The position numbers and the translations under genes were made by a program. From an uncultured Bacillota bacterium (GTDB lineage: Bacteria > Bacillota > Clostridia > Christensenellales > UBA1242), in NCBI GenBank assembly GCA_946495675.1, contig CAMMDQ010000002.1, positions 133,542 through 197,541 on the forward strand: 64,000 nt of DNA. The letters run 5' to 3'. The notes under the pieces were generated by a model that had not been told where the DNA came from, did not search any database, and saw nothing but the letters and a program-made list of their open reading frames with translations. Of the stretch, positions 33,214 to 41,729 are shown one piece after another (position 1 is the first letter of the stretch; each line of letters begins with the position of its first letter).

Positions 33214-34173
33214 CTATTCTTTTTTATTTCCTTGCGAATTATCATCTTCAATCTTTTTATCTGATTGATCTACAGCTTTTTTATCAGATTTTTTTTGTTT
33301 TTTCAACGTCCTCTTTTCTTTGCGGGCTTTTTCTTTTTCCTCTTGCAAAGCCTGATAATCTTCAATTCTTTTCTGCCAAATAGGCATCAGCTGCATAACA
33401 GATTTTATACGTCCCTTCTTTGCCAAAAAAGCACTCAGACAAATTATTGCAATTCCGCCAATTATCATCAAAATGCTAAGCAGCTGTGACACTTTGATTG
33501 AACCAATATAAAGACTGTCACCTCGTAAAGCTTCAATCCAAGCTCTGCCTATACCATAGAGAATAAAATACATCGCAATAGAACTTCCACGGTATTTATA
33601 TTTATTCTTTCGCAGCAAAACCATCAAGATTGCAAAAACCATAAAATCCCATAAACTTTCATAGAAAAAAGTTGAAAGGCGCCATTGACCATCAATTAAA
33701 GTTGACAGAGGAAACCACATAAGATTTTCGTCTGTCACAACAATGCCGTAACAACAGCCAGCAAAATAACAACCAATTCTGCCTATTGCCTGCCCTAAAA
33801 TTAAACTTGGAGCAACAACATCAGCAACATCCATAAAATTTTTCTTATGGATCAGACAGAAGAGTGCAACACCAATTGCTCCACCTATCACGCCTCCCAA
33901 AATCGCCATTCCGCCATCCCAAATTCTCAAAACTTCAATAAACGAATAGCTTTGACCACTGAAGATAACATAGTAAAGCCTTGCACCAATGATTGCAAGA
34001 GGCAAGACATAGCAAGCAGCCAAAATAAAATCATCAGCTGTCAGCCCTCTCAGTTTTGCATTTTTGCATGCAACAAAAACCCCCAGCGCCATTCCGAGCG
34101 CAATCAAAAAACCATAAAAAGTTATCTCTTGTCCAAACAAGAAGAAAGAATTATGCGTAAATCCAAAAAGCAT
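33214..34173 (-). CDS. lgt: Prolipoprotein diacylglyceryl transferase
   Basis: Transfers diacylglycerol to the lipobox cysteine of prolipoproteins in the cytoplasmic membrane. The 319-residue protein has seven hydrophobic segments and the family signature LILGQAIGRIGCYFAGCCYG; ARLYYVIF and WDGGMAILGGVIGG are further conserved blocks. The last 50 residues form a lysine/glutamate-rich cytoplasmic tail (KEKARKEKRTLKKQKKSDKK) longer than in most Lgt proteins. It is the first gene of a three-gene unit. At least four lipoproteins in this window would depend on it. Confidence 0.96.
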   Translation of the reverse strand: MLFGFTHNSFFLFGQEITFYGFLIALGMALGVFVACKNAKLRGLTADDFILAACYVLPLAIIGARLYYVIFSGQSYSFIEVLRIWDGGMAILGGVIGGAIGVALFCLIHKKNFMDVADVVAPSLILGQAIGRIGCYFAGCCYGIVVTDENLMWFPLSTLIDGQWRLSTFFYESLWDFMVFAILMVLLRKNKYKYRGSSIAMYFILYGIGRAWIEALRGDSLYIGSIKVSQLLSILMIIGGIAIICLSAFLAKKGRIKSVMQLMPIWQKRIEDYQALQEEKEKARKEKRTLKKQKKSDKKAVDQSDKKIEDDNSQGNKKE

Positions 34174-34250
34174 ATATATATTTTATGCACTAAAAGGATA
34201 AAAGTCAAACGATAATCAAATCGTAATAAAAAAGAGCATAAAAATACGCT

Positions 34251-35393
34251 CTAAATCATTTTGCAAATTTTTATAAGCTGGTTTGTCACAAATTCATCAC
34301 CAGCATCATTTTCGTCACAGCACAGCATAATAGTTACATTTGCACCCAATTTATAAGCCCTGCCAAGCGACAAAATCTTTTGTGCAACAATAATGCTTTG
34401 CATTGAGTGTCCATACATTTTGGCTTGATCAATAAAACAATAATCAAGTGCCCTTACAACATTCATAATATCTGGAATAATCAATAAAACCTTTTCCCCG
34501 TGAGTGACCAAATTTTCGCACAAACTGATACAATCAAGGGCTTTGTTTAAACTTTGAACACAAGGATCATCAAATTTTGTGCTGAGCACTTTGCCTTGAC
34601 AATAACGCAGTTTAATTTGATCTTCAATTGATGAATTTAGAGAAAGATAAACTATTTTATATCCCTCTTTTAAAGCTTGAGTTGCAAGTTTGTCAAAATT
34701 TTCATTCTCATAAAAATTTTCTTTCACGATTGAAAGATTTCTTCTTCCAACAAAAACTTTTTTATCAGAAAAATTCAAATTGGCTGTTGAAATGATTTGT
34801 TCTCCCAAATCTATGTGACTTGCCTTATACTCTGTTGGCTTCATTCCGTTTATTGCAGTAATTTCAATGGCAAAATACTGATTGTTGTTTATTTTTTTTG
34901 CTCTGCACTCAACCTCATCACCGTTGTGAATAAGAGAAACAAACTCAAGCTCGTTTGGAAGAAATATCGCTTGCGCCGAGTCAAAATCATAAAACATAAG
35001 AATATCGCTGTTTGCACTTTGTCTGACAATTCCATTAAACTGCCCAATCTGATTTGCAACATTGCTTATCACCGGCATAACTTGAGCAAAAGATAAAATA
35101 TCTTCATAAGAGATGAGTTTTGTTTGATTTGAAAACTTATCTTGCAACGTCATATTGTTCAAAAGGTTGTCAACAACAGCAAGTTTTTTGAAAGGTCTGC
35201 CTTTTTTTGTAACCACAACTTCATCAAGCCCGCCTTTGTTGATACGATCTAAAATGTTGTCAATAAGTTCTTCTCTCTTTTTCGTTGTTGGTGAAGGCAC
35301 TCCAACTTCACGAGCAAGCCCACGAAGTTCAAATATGCCAAGTTTTTTCACTTCCAATTCAATTCTTTTGTTTTGGCTGATTTCTCCGTTCAT
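34251..35393 (-). CDS. Rho-like protein with degenerate ATPase domain
   Basis: A 380-residue homologue of transcription terminator Rho. The N-terminal helix bundle is clear (LGIFELRGLAREVGVPSPT, residues 18-36). The RNA-binding cold-shock part is recognisable: IFLPNELEFV, HNGDEVECRA and NQYFAIEITAING (143-183). The ATPase part aligns through VLSTKFDDPCVQSLNKAL, ENLVTHGEKVLLII and AQKILSLGRAYKLGANVTIM. However, the Walker A PPxAGKT is replaced by VKENFYEN (223-230), the Walker B Asp by Pro (307), and the C-terminal arginine-finger region is missing. It should not hydrolyse ATP. It may be an RNA-binding Rho paralogue or antagonist; a canonical rho gene is not in the window. Monocistronic. Confidence 0.8.
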   Translation of the reverse strand: MNGEISQNKRIELEVKKLGIFELRGLAREVGVPSPTTKKREELIDNILDRINKGGLDEVVVTKKGRPFKKLAVVDNLLNNMTLQDKFSNQTKLISYEDILSFAQVMPVISNVANQIGQFNGIVRQSANSDILMFYDFDSAQAIFLPNELEFVSLIHNGDEVECRAKKINNNQYFAIEITAINGMKPTEYKASHIDLGEQIISTANLNFSDKKVFVGRRNLSIVKENFYENENFDKLATQALKEGYKIVYLSLNSSIEDQIKLRYCQGKVLSTKFDDPCVQSLNKALDCISLCENLVTHGEKVLLIIPDIMNVVRALDYCFIDQAKMYGHSMQSIIVAQKILSLGRAYKLGANVTIMLCCDENDAGDEFVTNQLIKICKMI

Positions 35394-35473
35394 TTTCTCT
35401 CCTTTGCTTTAGCACTGAGTCAATAATAAATTATTTTTGTAAATAAGTCAAGTTTTTTTGTAAAATATTACAA

Positions 35474-35498
35474 AAATCGTGTCCCTTCGACACGATTT
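35474..35498 (-). terminator. Intrinsic terminator of the metal permease operon
   Basis: 10-bp perfect stem AAATCGTGTC / GACACGATTT with loop CCTTC; T-runs on both sides, 35 nt past the permease stop. Confidence 0.8.
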
Positions 35499-35532
35499 AC
35501 CCTTTTTTGACAGATATTCTCAAATTTTCATT

Positions 35533-36582
35533 TTATACAATAGGAAAAAGACTTGTCAAAAGCCCACCAATCACAGCAAAACCATAAAGCCCAAAAGTGA
35601 TAAGAACGTTGTGCCAAGGTTTTTTAAAATTTGCTGTAAAAAGGACAATAAGACCAACGCCTGCACCAGCACAAAGCCCAGCAACCAATGCCGGAAAGAA
35701 CAAAACACCTTCCATATAAAGTTCCACCAAAAAGACTGATGCCGCACAATTTGGAATAAGACCAACAACGCAGGCGATTAAAATTTGCAAATAGATATTA
35801 TTTGTAAACAGCACAGAAAGCGGCTCAAGCCCTCCTGCGTAACCTTCAATCAAGTTTATGATAAGAGTGGCAACAAAAACATAAGCAACAATGATTGCTG
35901 TGTGCTTTAAAGCATCAAGAAAAATGTTGGTTGCACAGCAATGTCCATGCTGATGAGAGTGCTGGTGTTTGCTTTTTTTATTTTTTGTTTTTTCATCCTT
36001 TTCATGATGGTCTTCATCACCACACTCGCAACTTTCGCACTCACAATGCTCATGGAATTCTGTGTCAGAAGAAGTCAATTCAACCTGTCTGATGCCAGCA
36101 GTCTTGGCATCACCATCTTCTTTTTCAAAATCTTTATCAAATTTGTCGTGATAGGCATTAAGCTTGATTTTTTTTCGAGAAAACAATCTTATAAAACCAT
36201 CCAACAAATAGCCAACTATGATGGCATAAACAAACTTGATTAATATAAGCCATAGCATGTCCGGAATAAACTCTGGTCTTGCAATCATAAGAGGCACAGC
36301 CTCGTCGCTTGTTGCAATAAACACCGCAAATAAAGTTCCGATAGTTACAATTTTTTTAGAATACAGATCACTCATAACAGATGAGAAGCCACACTGTGGA
36401 ATGCACCCCAAAAAAGCACCAACAACAGGGCCTGCCTTGTTTGTATGGTGCAAAATTTTTGAATATCTCTGATTGTCGTTGTGTGAAAAGTAACTGACAA
36501 GAAGATAGGCTAGATATAAAACAGGTATAACAATGGCTGTATCTTCAAGTGCATGCAACAATGAGTGCCAAAAAATTTCCAT
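35533..36582 (-). CDS. Putative heavy-metal exporter (ArsP_2/DUF2899 type permease)
   Basis: A 349-residue membrane protein of the family called putative manganese transporter or arsenic efflux protein. Two similar membrane halves each contain a Cys motif: GAFLGCIPQCGFSSVMSDLY in the first and VVGLIPNCAASVFLVELYM in the second, typical of the family. Between them is a cytoplasmic loop very rich in His, Cys, Glu and Asp (HEHCECESCECGDEDHH...HQHSHQHGHCC, about residues 180-220) that could bind metals. About ten membrane segments. Likely role is export of a transition metal or metalloid; the substrate is not shown. It follows the 17-residue repeat protein gene by 17 bp. Confidence 0.88.
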   Translation of the reverse strand: MEIFWHSLLHALEDTAIVIPVLYLAYLLVSYFSHNDNQRYSKILHHTNKAGPVVGAFLGCIPQCGFSSVMSDLYSKKIVTIGTLFAVFIATSDEAVPLMIARPEFIPDMLWLILIKFVYAIIVGYLLDGFIRLFSRKKIKLNAYHDKFDKDFEKEDGDAKTAGIRQVELTSSDTEFHEHCECESCECGDEDHHEKDEKTKNKKSKHQHSHQHGHCCATNIFLDALKHTAIIVAYVFVATLIINLIEGYAGGLEPLSVLFTNNIYLQILIACVVGLIPNCAASVFLVELYMEGVLFFPALVAGLCAGAGVGLIVLFTANFKKPWHNVLITFGLYGFAVIGGLLTSLFPIV

Positions 36583-36599
36583 TTAAACCTTCTTAAATT

Positions 36600-37532
36600 T
36601 TAAGTAATGTCATCGATTTTCATCTGTTTAGTTCTTGTTTTTCGTTTTGGTTTTTCAGGCTTATCAACCCTTTCTTCCAAACTCTCGTTATATTTCTGAG
36701 CCTGCTCATTTTCCCTTTCCGCAATTTCCGCAGTTGTTTTTTCCTCTACAACAGGATTGTTTGCAGCCTCTTGCTTTGCTTCTTCTTTAATTTGTTTGTA
36801 TTCAGCCATTCTTTTTGCACTTTCTTGTGGAGAATACAAAATGATTGTTTGTTTATCTTGATAATCAATTTCGCCGTCCATGCTAGCTGAAATAATGCTC
36901 TTTCCAATCATTTCTTTTATTTTGCCTTTATTGAAAGTTGAAATTTCGCTATTGTCAGCCACAAGGTCGATATTGCCATTATTGATCGTCCCAATTTTGC
37001 CTTCATTTAGAAGATAAGTAATACTGCCGCTAAGCATGCTTACAAGTTTGGCATTATTAAAAATACCAGTTATTGAGCCGTCAATCATGGTTACCACCCT
37101 TGCTTTATCTCGAACGAACATCACCTGCCCTTGAGTCATAGTGGCAAGTTCAGCCTTATCATCTACAAATCGAATAAAGCCACCATTCATAGTGCCAATA
37201 GTTGCCTTGCCTCTGACATAATCAATTGTGCAGGAGTTTATGGTAGTGATGGCACTTTTCCCTTCTACAGAAGTGATTTTCCCACTTTTGAAAAGACCTA
37301 TTTTAGCTTTTCCCCCAAGAGTTGTTATGTCGGCATTTTCCACCATTTGAACTTTTGCCTTTCCACTTATCTCACTGAAAGAACAGTCAAAGCTTTCCAA
37401 AACAATCGCATTGCCACTTAAGGAAACATTTTGACATTTATTCAGAATATGAACACCGCTAGAAAGGGAAAAATTTGATTCTTCATCGTGAATAATTGGA
37501 TCGACCACTTTTTCTTTTCTCTTAAACCACAT
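36600..37532 (-). CDS. Protein with eleven 17-residue repeats (predicted beta-solenoid)
   Basis: A 310-residue soluble protein that I cannot assign to a family. From residue 39 to about 225 it consists of eleven repeats of exactly 17 residues with the pattern GKAxIxTMxxGxIxxVx: SGKAKVQMVENADITTL, GGKAKIGLFKSGKITSV, RGKATIGTMNGGFIRFV, RDKARVVTMIDGSITGI and so on, without insertions. Alternating hydrophobic residues and turn residues point to a right-handed beta-solenoid with one short coil per repeat, comparable in style to bactofilin or pentapeptide proteins but with a different period. The C-terminal 80 residues are charged (coiled coil, then KPKRKTRTKQMK). No signal peptide. Probably co-transcribed with the metal permease. 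Confidence 0.8.
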   Translation of the reverse strand: MWFKRKEKVVDPIIHDEESNFSLSSGVHILNKCQNVSLSGNAIVLESFDCSFSEISGKAKVQMVENADITTLGGKAKIGLFKSGKITSVEGKSAITTINSCTIDYVRGKATIGTMNGGFIRFVDDKAELATMTQGQVMFVRDKARVVTMIDGSITGIFNNAKLVSMLSGSITYLLNEGKIGTINNGNIDLVADNSEISTFNKGKIKEMIGKSIISASMDGEIDYQDKQTIILYSPQESAKRMAEYKQIKEEAKQEAANNPVVEEKTTAEIAERENEQAQKYNESLEERVDKPEKPKRKTRTKQMKIDDIT

Positions 37533-37648
37533 AAAGCCCCCTTAAAATGCTTCGTTTGTTTGCAAAGCAACTTTCTTTTATATAATATAGCATACTTAAG
37601 AAAGAGATGCAAATAATTTCAAAAAAAACTAAAAAATTTTTCAAAACA

Positions 37649-37679
37649 GTTGACTTGTCAACAAAAAATTTCATATACT
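37649..37679 (+). promoter_or_regulatory. Promoter with MarR-type operator of the ABC exporter operon
   Basis: TTGACT (37650-37655), 18-nt spacer, TATACT (37674-37679). A perfect palindrome GTTGAC-TT-GTCAAC (37649-37662) covers the -35 box and has the TGAC..GTCA core common in MarR operators; the first gene encodes a MarR protein, so autorepression is likely. Confidence 0.65.
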
Positions 37680-37703
37680 ATTGCTTGCGAAAAAGGAAAA
37701 GTC

Positions 37704-38135
37704 ATGAAAAAAAACGGAATGTTATTTAAAAATTCGATTTTTTCAATAAAAAAGTGCTTTGAAAGCTTTATGAACGACAAATTGAAAGAATTTAATGTTA
37801 CTGCTGGACAAACGCAATTTTTGCACATACTATACAAAGAAAATTTTTTGAAGCAATCAACTCTTTCAAAGTTTGCCGAATGCGACAAAAGTTATACACA
37901 CAGAGTGATAAAAGAATTGCTTGATAAAAACCTTGTGCAAGTTTCTCAAGATGACTTAGTCTCTTTGACAGAAAAGGGGGCTTTAATCGGAAAGGAATTT
38001 GACAAACAGGCAAAAAAATGGCATAAACTTTTATTCCAAGATGTTTCAGAAAAAGACATTTCTGTTGTCAAAAAAGTTTTTGAAACTATATCGCAAAAAG
38101 CACAAAATATCATAAATAATATGGAGAAGAAATAA
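37704..38135 (+). CDS. MarR-family transcriptional regulator
   Basis: A 143-residue winged-helix repressor. The recognition part is TLSKFAECDKSYTHRVIKEL, followed by the wing LVQVSQDDLVSLTEKGALIG; flanking helices form the dimer. ATG 37704 is chosen because GAAAAAGGAAAAGTC precedes it; a longer frame would begin within the -35 box. Its stop overlaps the start of the first ABC gene (TAATG). MarR genes directly before exporter genes usually control efflux in response to a small ligand, and a palindrome overlapping the promoter supports this. Ligand unknown. Confidence 0.92.
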   Translation: MKKNGMLFKNSIFSIKKCFESFMNDKLKEFNVTAGQTQFLHILYKENFLKQSTLSKFAECDKSYTHRVIKELLDKNLVQVSQDDLVSLTEKGALIGKEFDKQAKKWHKLLFQDVSEKDISVVKKVFETISQKAQNIINNMEKK

Positions 38136-39889
38136 TGTTTAAACTACTGAAATACTTAAAAGCAAAAGAATGGATTTTACTTGTTGTAACTCTTGGCTTT
38201 TTAGCCCTTCAAGTTTGGTGCAATATCACTATTCCAGACTGCACCTTAGAGATAAGCAGATATCTTCAAATGCCAGATATATCACCCTATTGGAGCGACA
38301 TCATTTGGACCTGCATCCAAATGCTTTTGTATGCGGCTGGCGTTGTTGTAAGTGCAATAATAGCTCAGTATCTAGCTTCTGTAATCGTTTCCTCTTTGCT
38401 CACAAGAATCAGAAGCAAGGTTTTCAAAAGAGTGAACGATTTTTCTGCAACTGAGATCAACAGATTTTCAATCCCATCACTTATCACTCGTTGCACAAAT
38501 GATATTACCCAGCTTCAACAAGTTTATACCTCCAGTATAACTCTTGTACTTACTGCGCCATTAACTGCAATTTTTGCGATAATAAAGATTGTTGGTCTTT
38601 CTCGTGAATATGGGGCTTCTGCTTTGACTTGGGTCAATGTCGTCTCTGTGCTTGCAATCATTTTGGTTGTCTTTTTGATTGTTATTTTAGTTTTGCCAAA
38701 ATTCAAAAAGATTCAAACTGGAACTGACAAACTCAACATGGTTACAAGGGAAAATTTAACTGGACTTAAAGTAATCAGAGCTGTTGGTGCAGAAAAAGAG
38801 CAGGAAGAAAAGTTTGAAAATGTCAATAAGCGTTTTGCAAAACTAGAATTTTATATTGATAAGGTTTTGATGCTTATCGAACCTTCGCTAAGTTTGATTA
38901 TGCAAGGAACAAGTCTTGCTATTGTTTGGGTGGTTGGCATTTTAGCTGGGCAAAATCCCGAAATTACAACTGTGATAAGTGCATTCACACAACTGTCCAT
39001 TTTTATCATCATGAGTTTTACCTCCCTTTCTATTTTGTTTATGTTTATTCCAAGAGGTATTGTAAGTGCAAAACGAATAAACGAAGTATTAAACACTCAA
39101 ACAAGCTTAAAAGATGGGCACAATAAGGGCGAGCAAATGCAGCAAAAAGGAACAATCGAATTCAAAAATGTTTCTTTCCGCTATCCTGAAGCCGATGCCG
39201 ATGTGCTTGAAAATATTTCATTCACAGTAAGTCAAGGGCAAACCGTCGCTTTTATTGGCTCAACTGGCAGCGGTAAAAGCACACTTATCAATCTTATCCC
39301 CCGCTTTTACGATTGCTCGGACGGCGAAATTTTAATCAACGGCCACAATGTAAAAGATTTTTCACAACATGATCTGCATGAAATCATTGGTTATGTTCCC
39401 CAAAAAGGAATATTGTTCAGCGGCACTGTGAAATCAAATATCAAATATGGCAAAGAAGATGCTTCAGATGAAGAAGTTGAAAAGGCCATCAATATTTCTC
39501 AATCAAACTTTGTATATGATCTGCCAAATGGACTTGACTATCATATTTCTCAAGGCGGGAAAAATGTATCAGGCGGTCAAAAACAACGTCTATCAATTGC
39601 AAGAGCAATCATCAAAGATCCTGACATCTTGATTTTTGACGATAGTTTTTCAGCTCTTGACTACAAAACAGACAAAATCGTAAGAAAAAACTTGAATAAA
39701 GCCTATAAAAATACCACAAAAGTTATTGTTGCACAACGAATTGGAACCATCATGAATGCAGACCAAATCATCGTTCTCGATCAAGGCAAAATGGTGGGCA
39801 AAGGAACGCATAAACAGTTGCTAAAGTCTTGCAAGGTTTATCGTGAAATTGCTCTGTCCCAACTTTCAGAGGAGGAACTTGCAAAATGA
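38135..39889 (+). CDS. ABC exporter half-transporter with degenerate catalytic site
   Basis: A 584-residue fused membrane and ATP-binding protein, forming a heterodimer with the next gene product. Six membrane segments (about 15-310) precede the nucleotide domain: Walker A FIGSTGSGKSTLINLI, signature NVSGGQKQRLSIARA, Walker B ILIFDDSFSALD. The residue after the Walker B Asp is Asp, not the catalytic Glu, and the H-loop has Gln (IVAQRIGTI) in place of His. Such changes are known in heterodimeric exporters of TM287/288 or BmrCD type, where one ATP site is non-hydrolysing. Likely a multidrug or peptide exporter under MarR control; the substrate is not known. Confidence 0.93.
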   Translation: MFKLLKYLKAKEWILLVVTLGFLALQVWCNITIPDCTLEISRYLQMPDISPYWSDIIWTCIQMLLYAAGVVVSAIIAQYLASVIVSSLLTRIRSKVFKRVNDFSATEINRFSIPSLITRCTNDITQLQQVYTSSITLVLTAPLTAIFAIIKIVGLSREYGASALTWVNVVSVLAIILVVFLIVILVLPKFKKIQTGTDKLNMVTRENLTGLKVIRAVGAEKEQEEKFENVNKRFAKLEFYIDKVLMLIEPSLSLIMQGTSLAIVWVVGILAGQNPEITTVISAFTQLSIFIIMSFTSLSILFMFIPRGIVSAKRINEVLNTQTSLKDGHNKGEQMQQKGTIEFKNVSFRYPEADADVLENISFTVSQGQTVAFIGSTGSGKSTLINLIPRFYDCSDGEILINGHNVKDFSQHDLHEIIGYVPQKGILFSGTVKSNIKYGKEDASDEEVEKAINISQSNFVYDLPNGLDYHISQGGKNVSGGQKQRLSIARAIIKDPDILIFDDSFSALDYKTDKIVRKNLNKAYKNTTKVIVAQRIGTIMNADQIIVLDQGKMVGKGTHKQLLKSCKVYREIALSQLSEEELAK

Positions 39890-41679
39890 AAAAGAAAAAC
39901 AAACAAAAATCTTATTCGGCACACAGAGCTAAAGATTTTAAAGGCACAATCAAAATTTTGTTTGCAAATCTTGGAAGATATAAAGCCCTGCTGATAGTGG
40001 CTATCGTTTTTGCCATCCTTGCAGCAGCTTTGACTATAATTGGACCACGAATTTTAAATGATCTTATGGCGTTGCTGTTTGGAGGAAGCTATCAAACAAG
40101 CGAGGTAACAAAATATGGAATTTTGATTGTTGGCATCTACCTTTGCGGCAGCATTCTCAACTATTTTCAAGGTTTTTGCATGTCAAAAGTTTCAGTGCGT
40201 CTTGCAAAGAAAATGAGAAGTGATATTATCAAAAAAATCAACACTCTTCCGCTTAACTACTTTGACAAACACAGCTATGGCGACATTTTATCAAGAGTTA
40301 CAAATGATGTTACCACAGTTGGCAACACCTTGCAAAACACTCTCTCATCCCTCATCACCTCAACCGTAACTGTGATAGGAATTCCTATAATTATGTTTAC
40401 ATTAAATTGGCAATTAACTTTGGTTGCATTGCTTCAAATTCCTATAGCGCTCATTATAATTTTTGTGATTGTTAAAAATAATCAAAAATATTTTGTAAAG
40501 CAACAAAAGTATCTTGGCGATGTAAATGGATATGTTGAAGAAAATTTCTCAGCTCATAACGTTGTAAAAGCTTTTAATGGTGAAGCCAAATCGCAAGCCG
40601 AATTTGAAAAAATAAACAACGATTTGAAAGTTTCATCAAGAAAAGCTCAGTTCTTCTCTGGAATTTTGCACCCACTGACTGTGTTTTCAAGCAATACAGT
40701 CTATGTTTTAATTTGTTTGCTTGGTGGATATATTGCTGTTCGCACAAATGACGGAACTTTTCTTGCAACTATTATAACATTCATGACATATACAAAATTA
40801 TTCAACCAACCTATTCAACAAATTGCATCTGTTTCATCAACTTTGCAATCAACCGTTGCTGCAGCAGAGCGTGTTTTTGAATTTTTGAATGAAAAGGATG
40901 AACCTGATGAAAGCGAAAAACACTTGACAATTAAGAAAATAAAAGGTAAAGTAGAATTTAGAGATGTAAGTTTCGGTTACAACCCAAACAAAGAGATCAT
41001 TCACAACTTCAACTTTACTGCCCTGCCTGGTCAAAAGATTGCCATCGTTGGTCAAACAGGAGCAGGAAAAACAACTATCGTCAACCTTTTAATGCGATTT
41101 TATGAAGTCAATAGCGGTCAAATTTTGATAGACCATGTGCCAACAACAGAGATGAACCGCAGCTATGTCCGTTCGCTTTTCGGAATGGTCTTGCAAGATA
41201 CCTGGCTGTTTGAAGGCACAATAAAAGAAAACATCGCTTTTGGAAATGAAAACGCCACCGATGAAGAGATAGTAAAAGCCTGCAAAATGGCAAATGTCGA
41301 CCACTTCATTCGCACAGAACCAAAAGGTTACGACATGGTGCTTGATGAAGAAACCAACATTTCTGCGGGGCAAAAGCAACTTATGACAATAGCAAGAGCG
41401 ATGGTTCAAAATGCACCAATGCTGATACTAGATGAAGCCACAAGCTCTGTTGACACAAGAACTGAAATTCTTATCCAAACAGCAATGGATAGGTTGACAA
41501 AAGGAAGAACCAGCTTTGTGATTGCTCACAGACTTTCAACAATTAAAAATGCAGATCAAATCATTGTTATGAAGGATGGTAATATTGTTGAAATTGGAAA
41601 ACATGATGAGCTTTTGAAACAAAATGGAGCTTACAAAGAACTTTATACAAGTCAATTTGAAACTGGAGAAAACTTTTAA
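39886..41679 (+). CDS. ABC exporter half-transporter, catalytically competent partner
   Basis: A 597-residue partner of the preceding protein, overlapping its stop (ATGA). Six membrane segments (about 35-330) and an ATP domain with Walker A IVGQTGAGKTTIVNLL, Q-loop VLQDTWLFEGTI, Walker B MLILDEATSSVD with catalytic Glu, and H-loop FVIAHRLSTI. Its signature motif is ISAGQKQLM instead of SGGQ. Together with the partner this gives one intact ATP site (this Walker A/B with the partner's SGGQ) and one degenerate site. This is the classical asymmetric arrangement. Confidence 0.94.
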   Translation: MKKKNKQKSYSAHRAKDFKGTIKILFANLGRYKALLIVAIVFAILAAALTIIGPRILNDLMALLFGGSYQTSEVTKYGILIVGIYLCGSILNYFQGFCMSKVSVRLAKKMRSDIIKKINTLPLNYFDKHSYGDILSRVTNDVTTVGNTLQNTLSSLITSTVTVIGIPIIMFTLNWQLTLVALLQIPIALIIIFVIVKNNQKYFVKQQKYLGDVNGYVEENFSAHNVVKAFNGEAKSQAEFEKINNDLKVSSRKAQFFSGILHPLTVFSSNTVYVLICLLGGYIAVRTNDGTFLATIITFMTYTKLFNQPIQQIASVSSTLQSTVAAAERVFEFLNEKDEPDESEKHLTIKKIKGKVEFRDVSFGYNPNKEIIHNFNFTALPGQKIAIVGQTGAGKTTIVNLLMRFYEVNSGQILIDHVPTTEMNRSYVRSLFGMVLQDTWLFEGTIKENIAFGNENATDEEIVKACKMANVDHFIRTEPKGYDMVLDEETNISAGQKQLMTIARAMVQNAPMLILDEATSSVDTRTEILIQTAMDRLTKGRTSFVIAHRLSTIKNADQIIVMKDGNIVEIGKHDELLKQNGAYKELYTSQFETGENF

Positions 41680-41729
41680 TTTTATGCAAACTAAAGTCTT
41701 AAAAACATAAGAAACTAAAAGGAGCAAAA

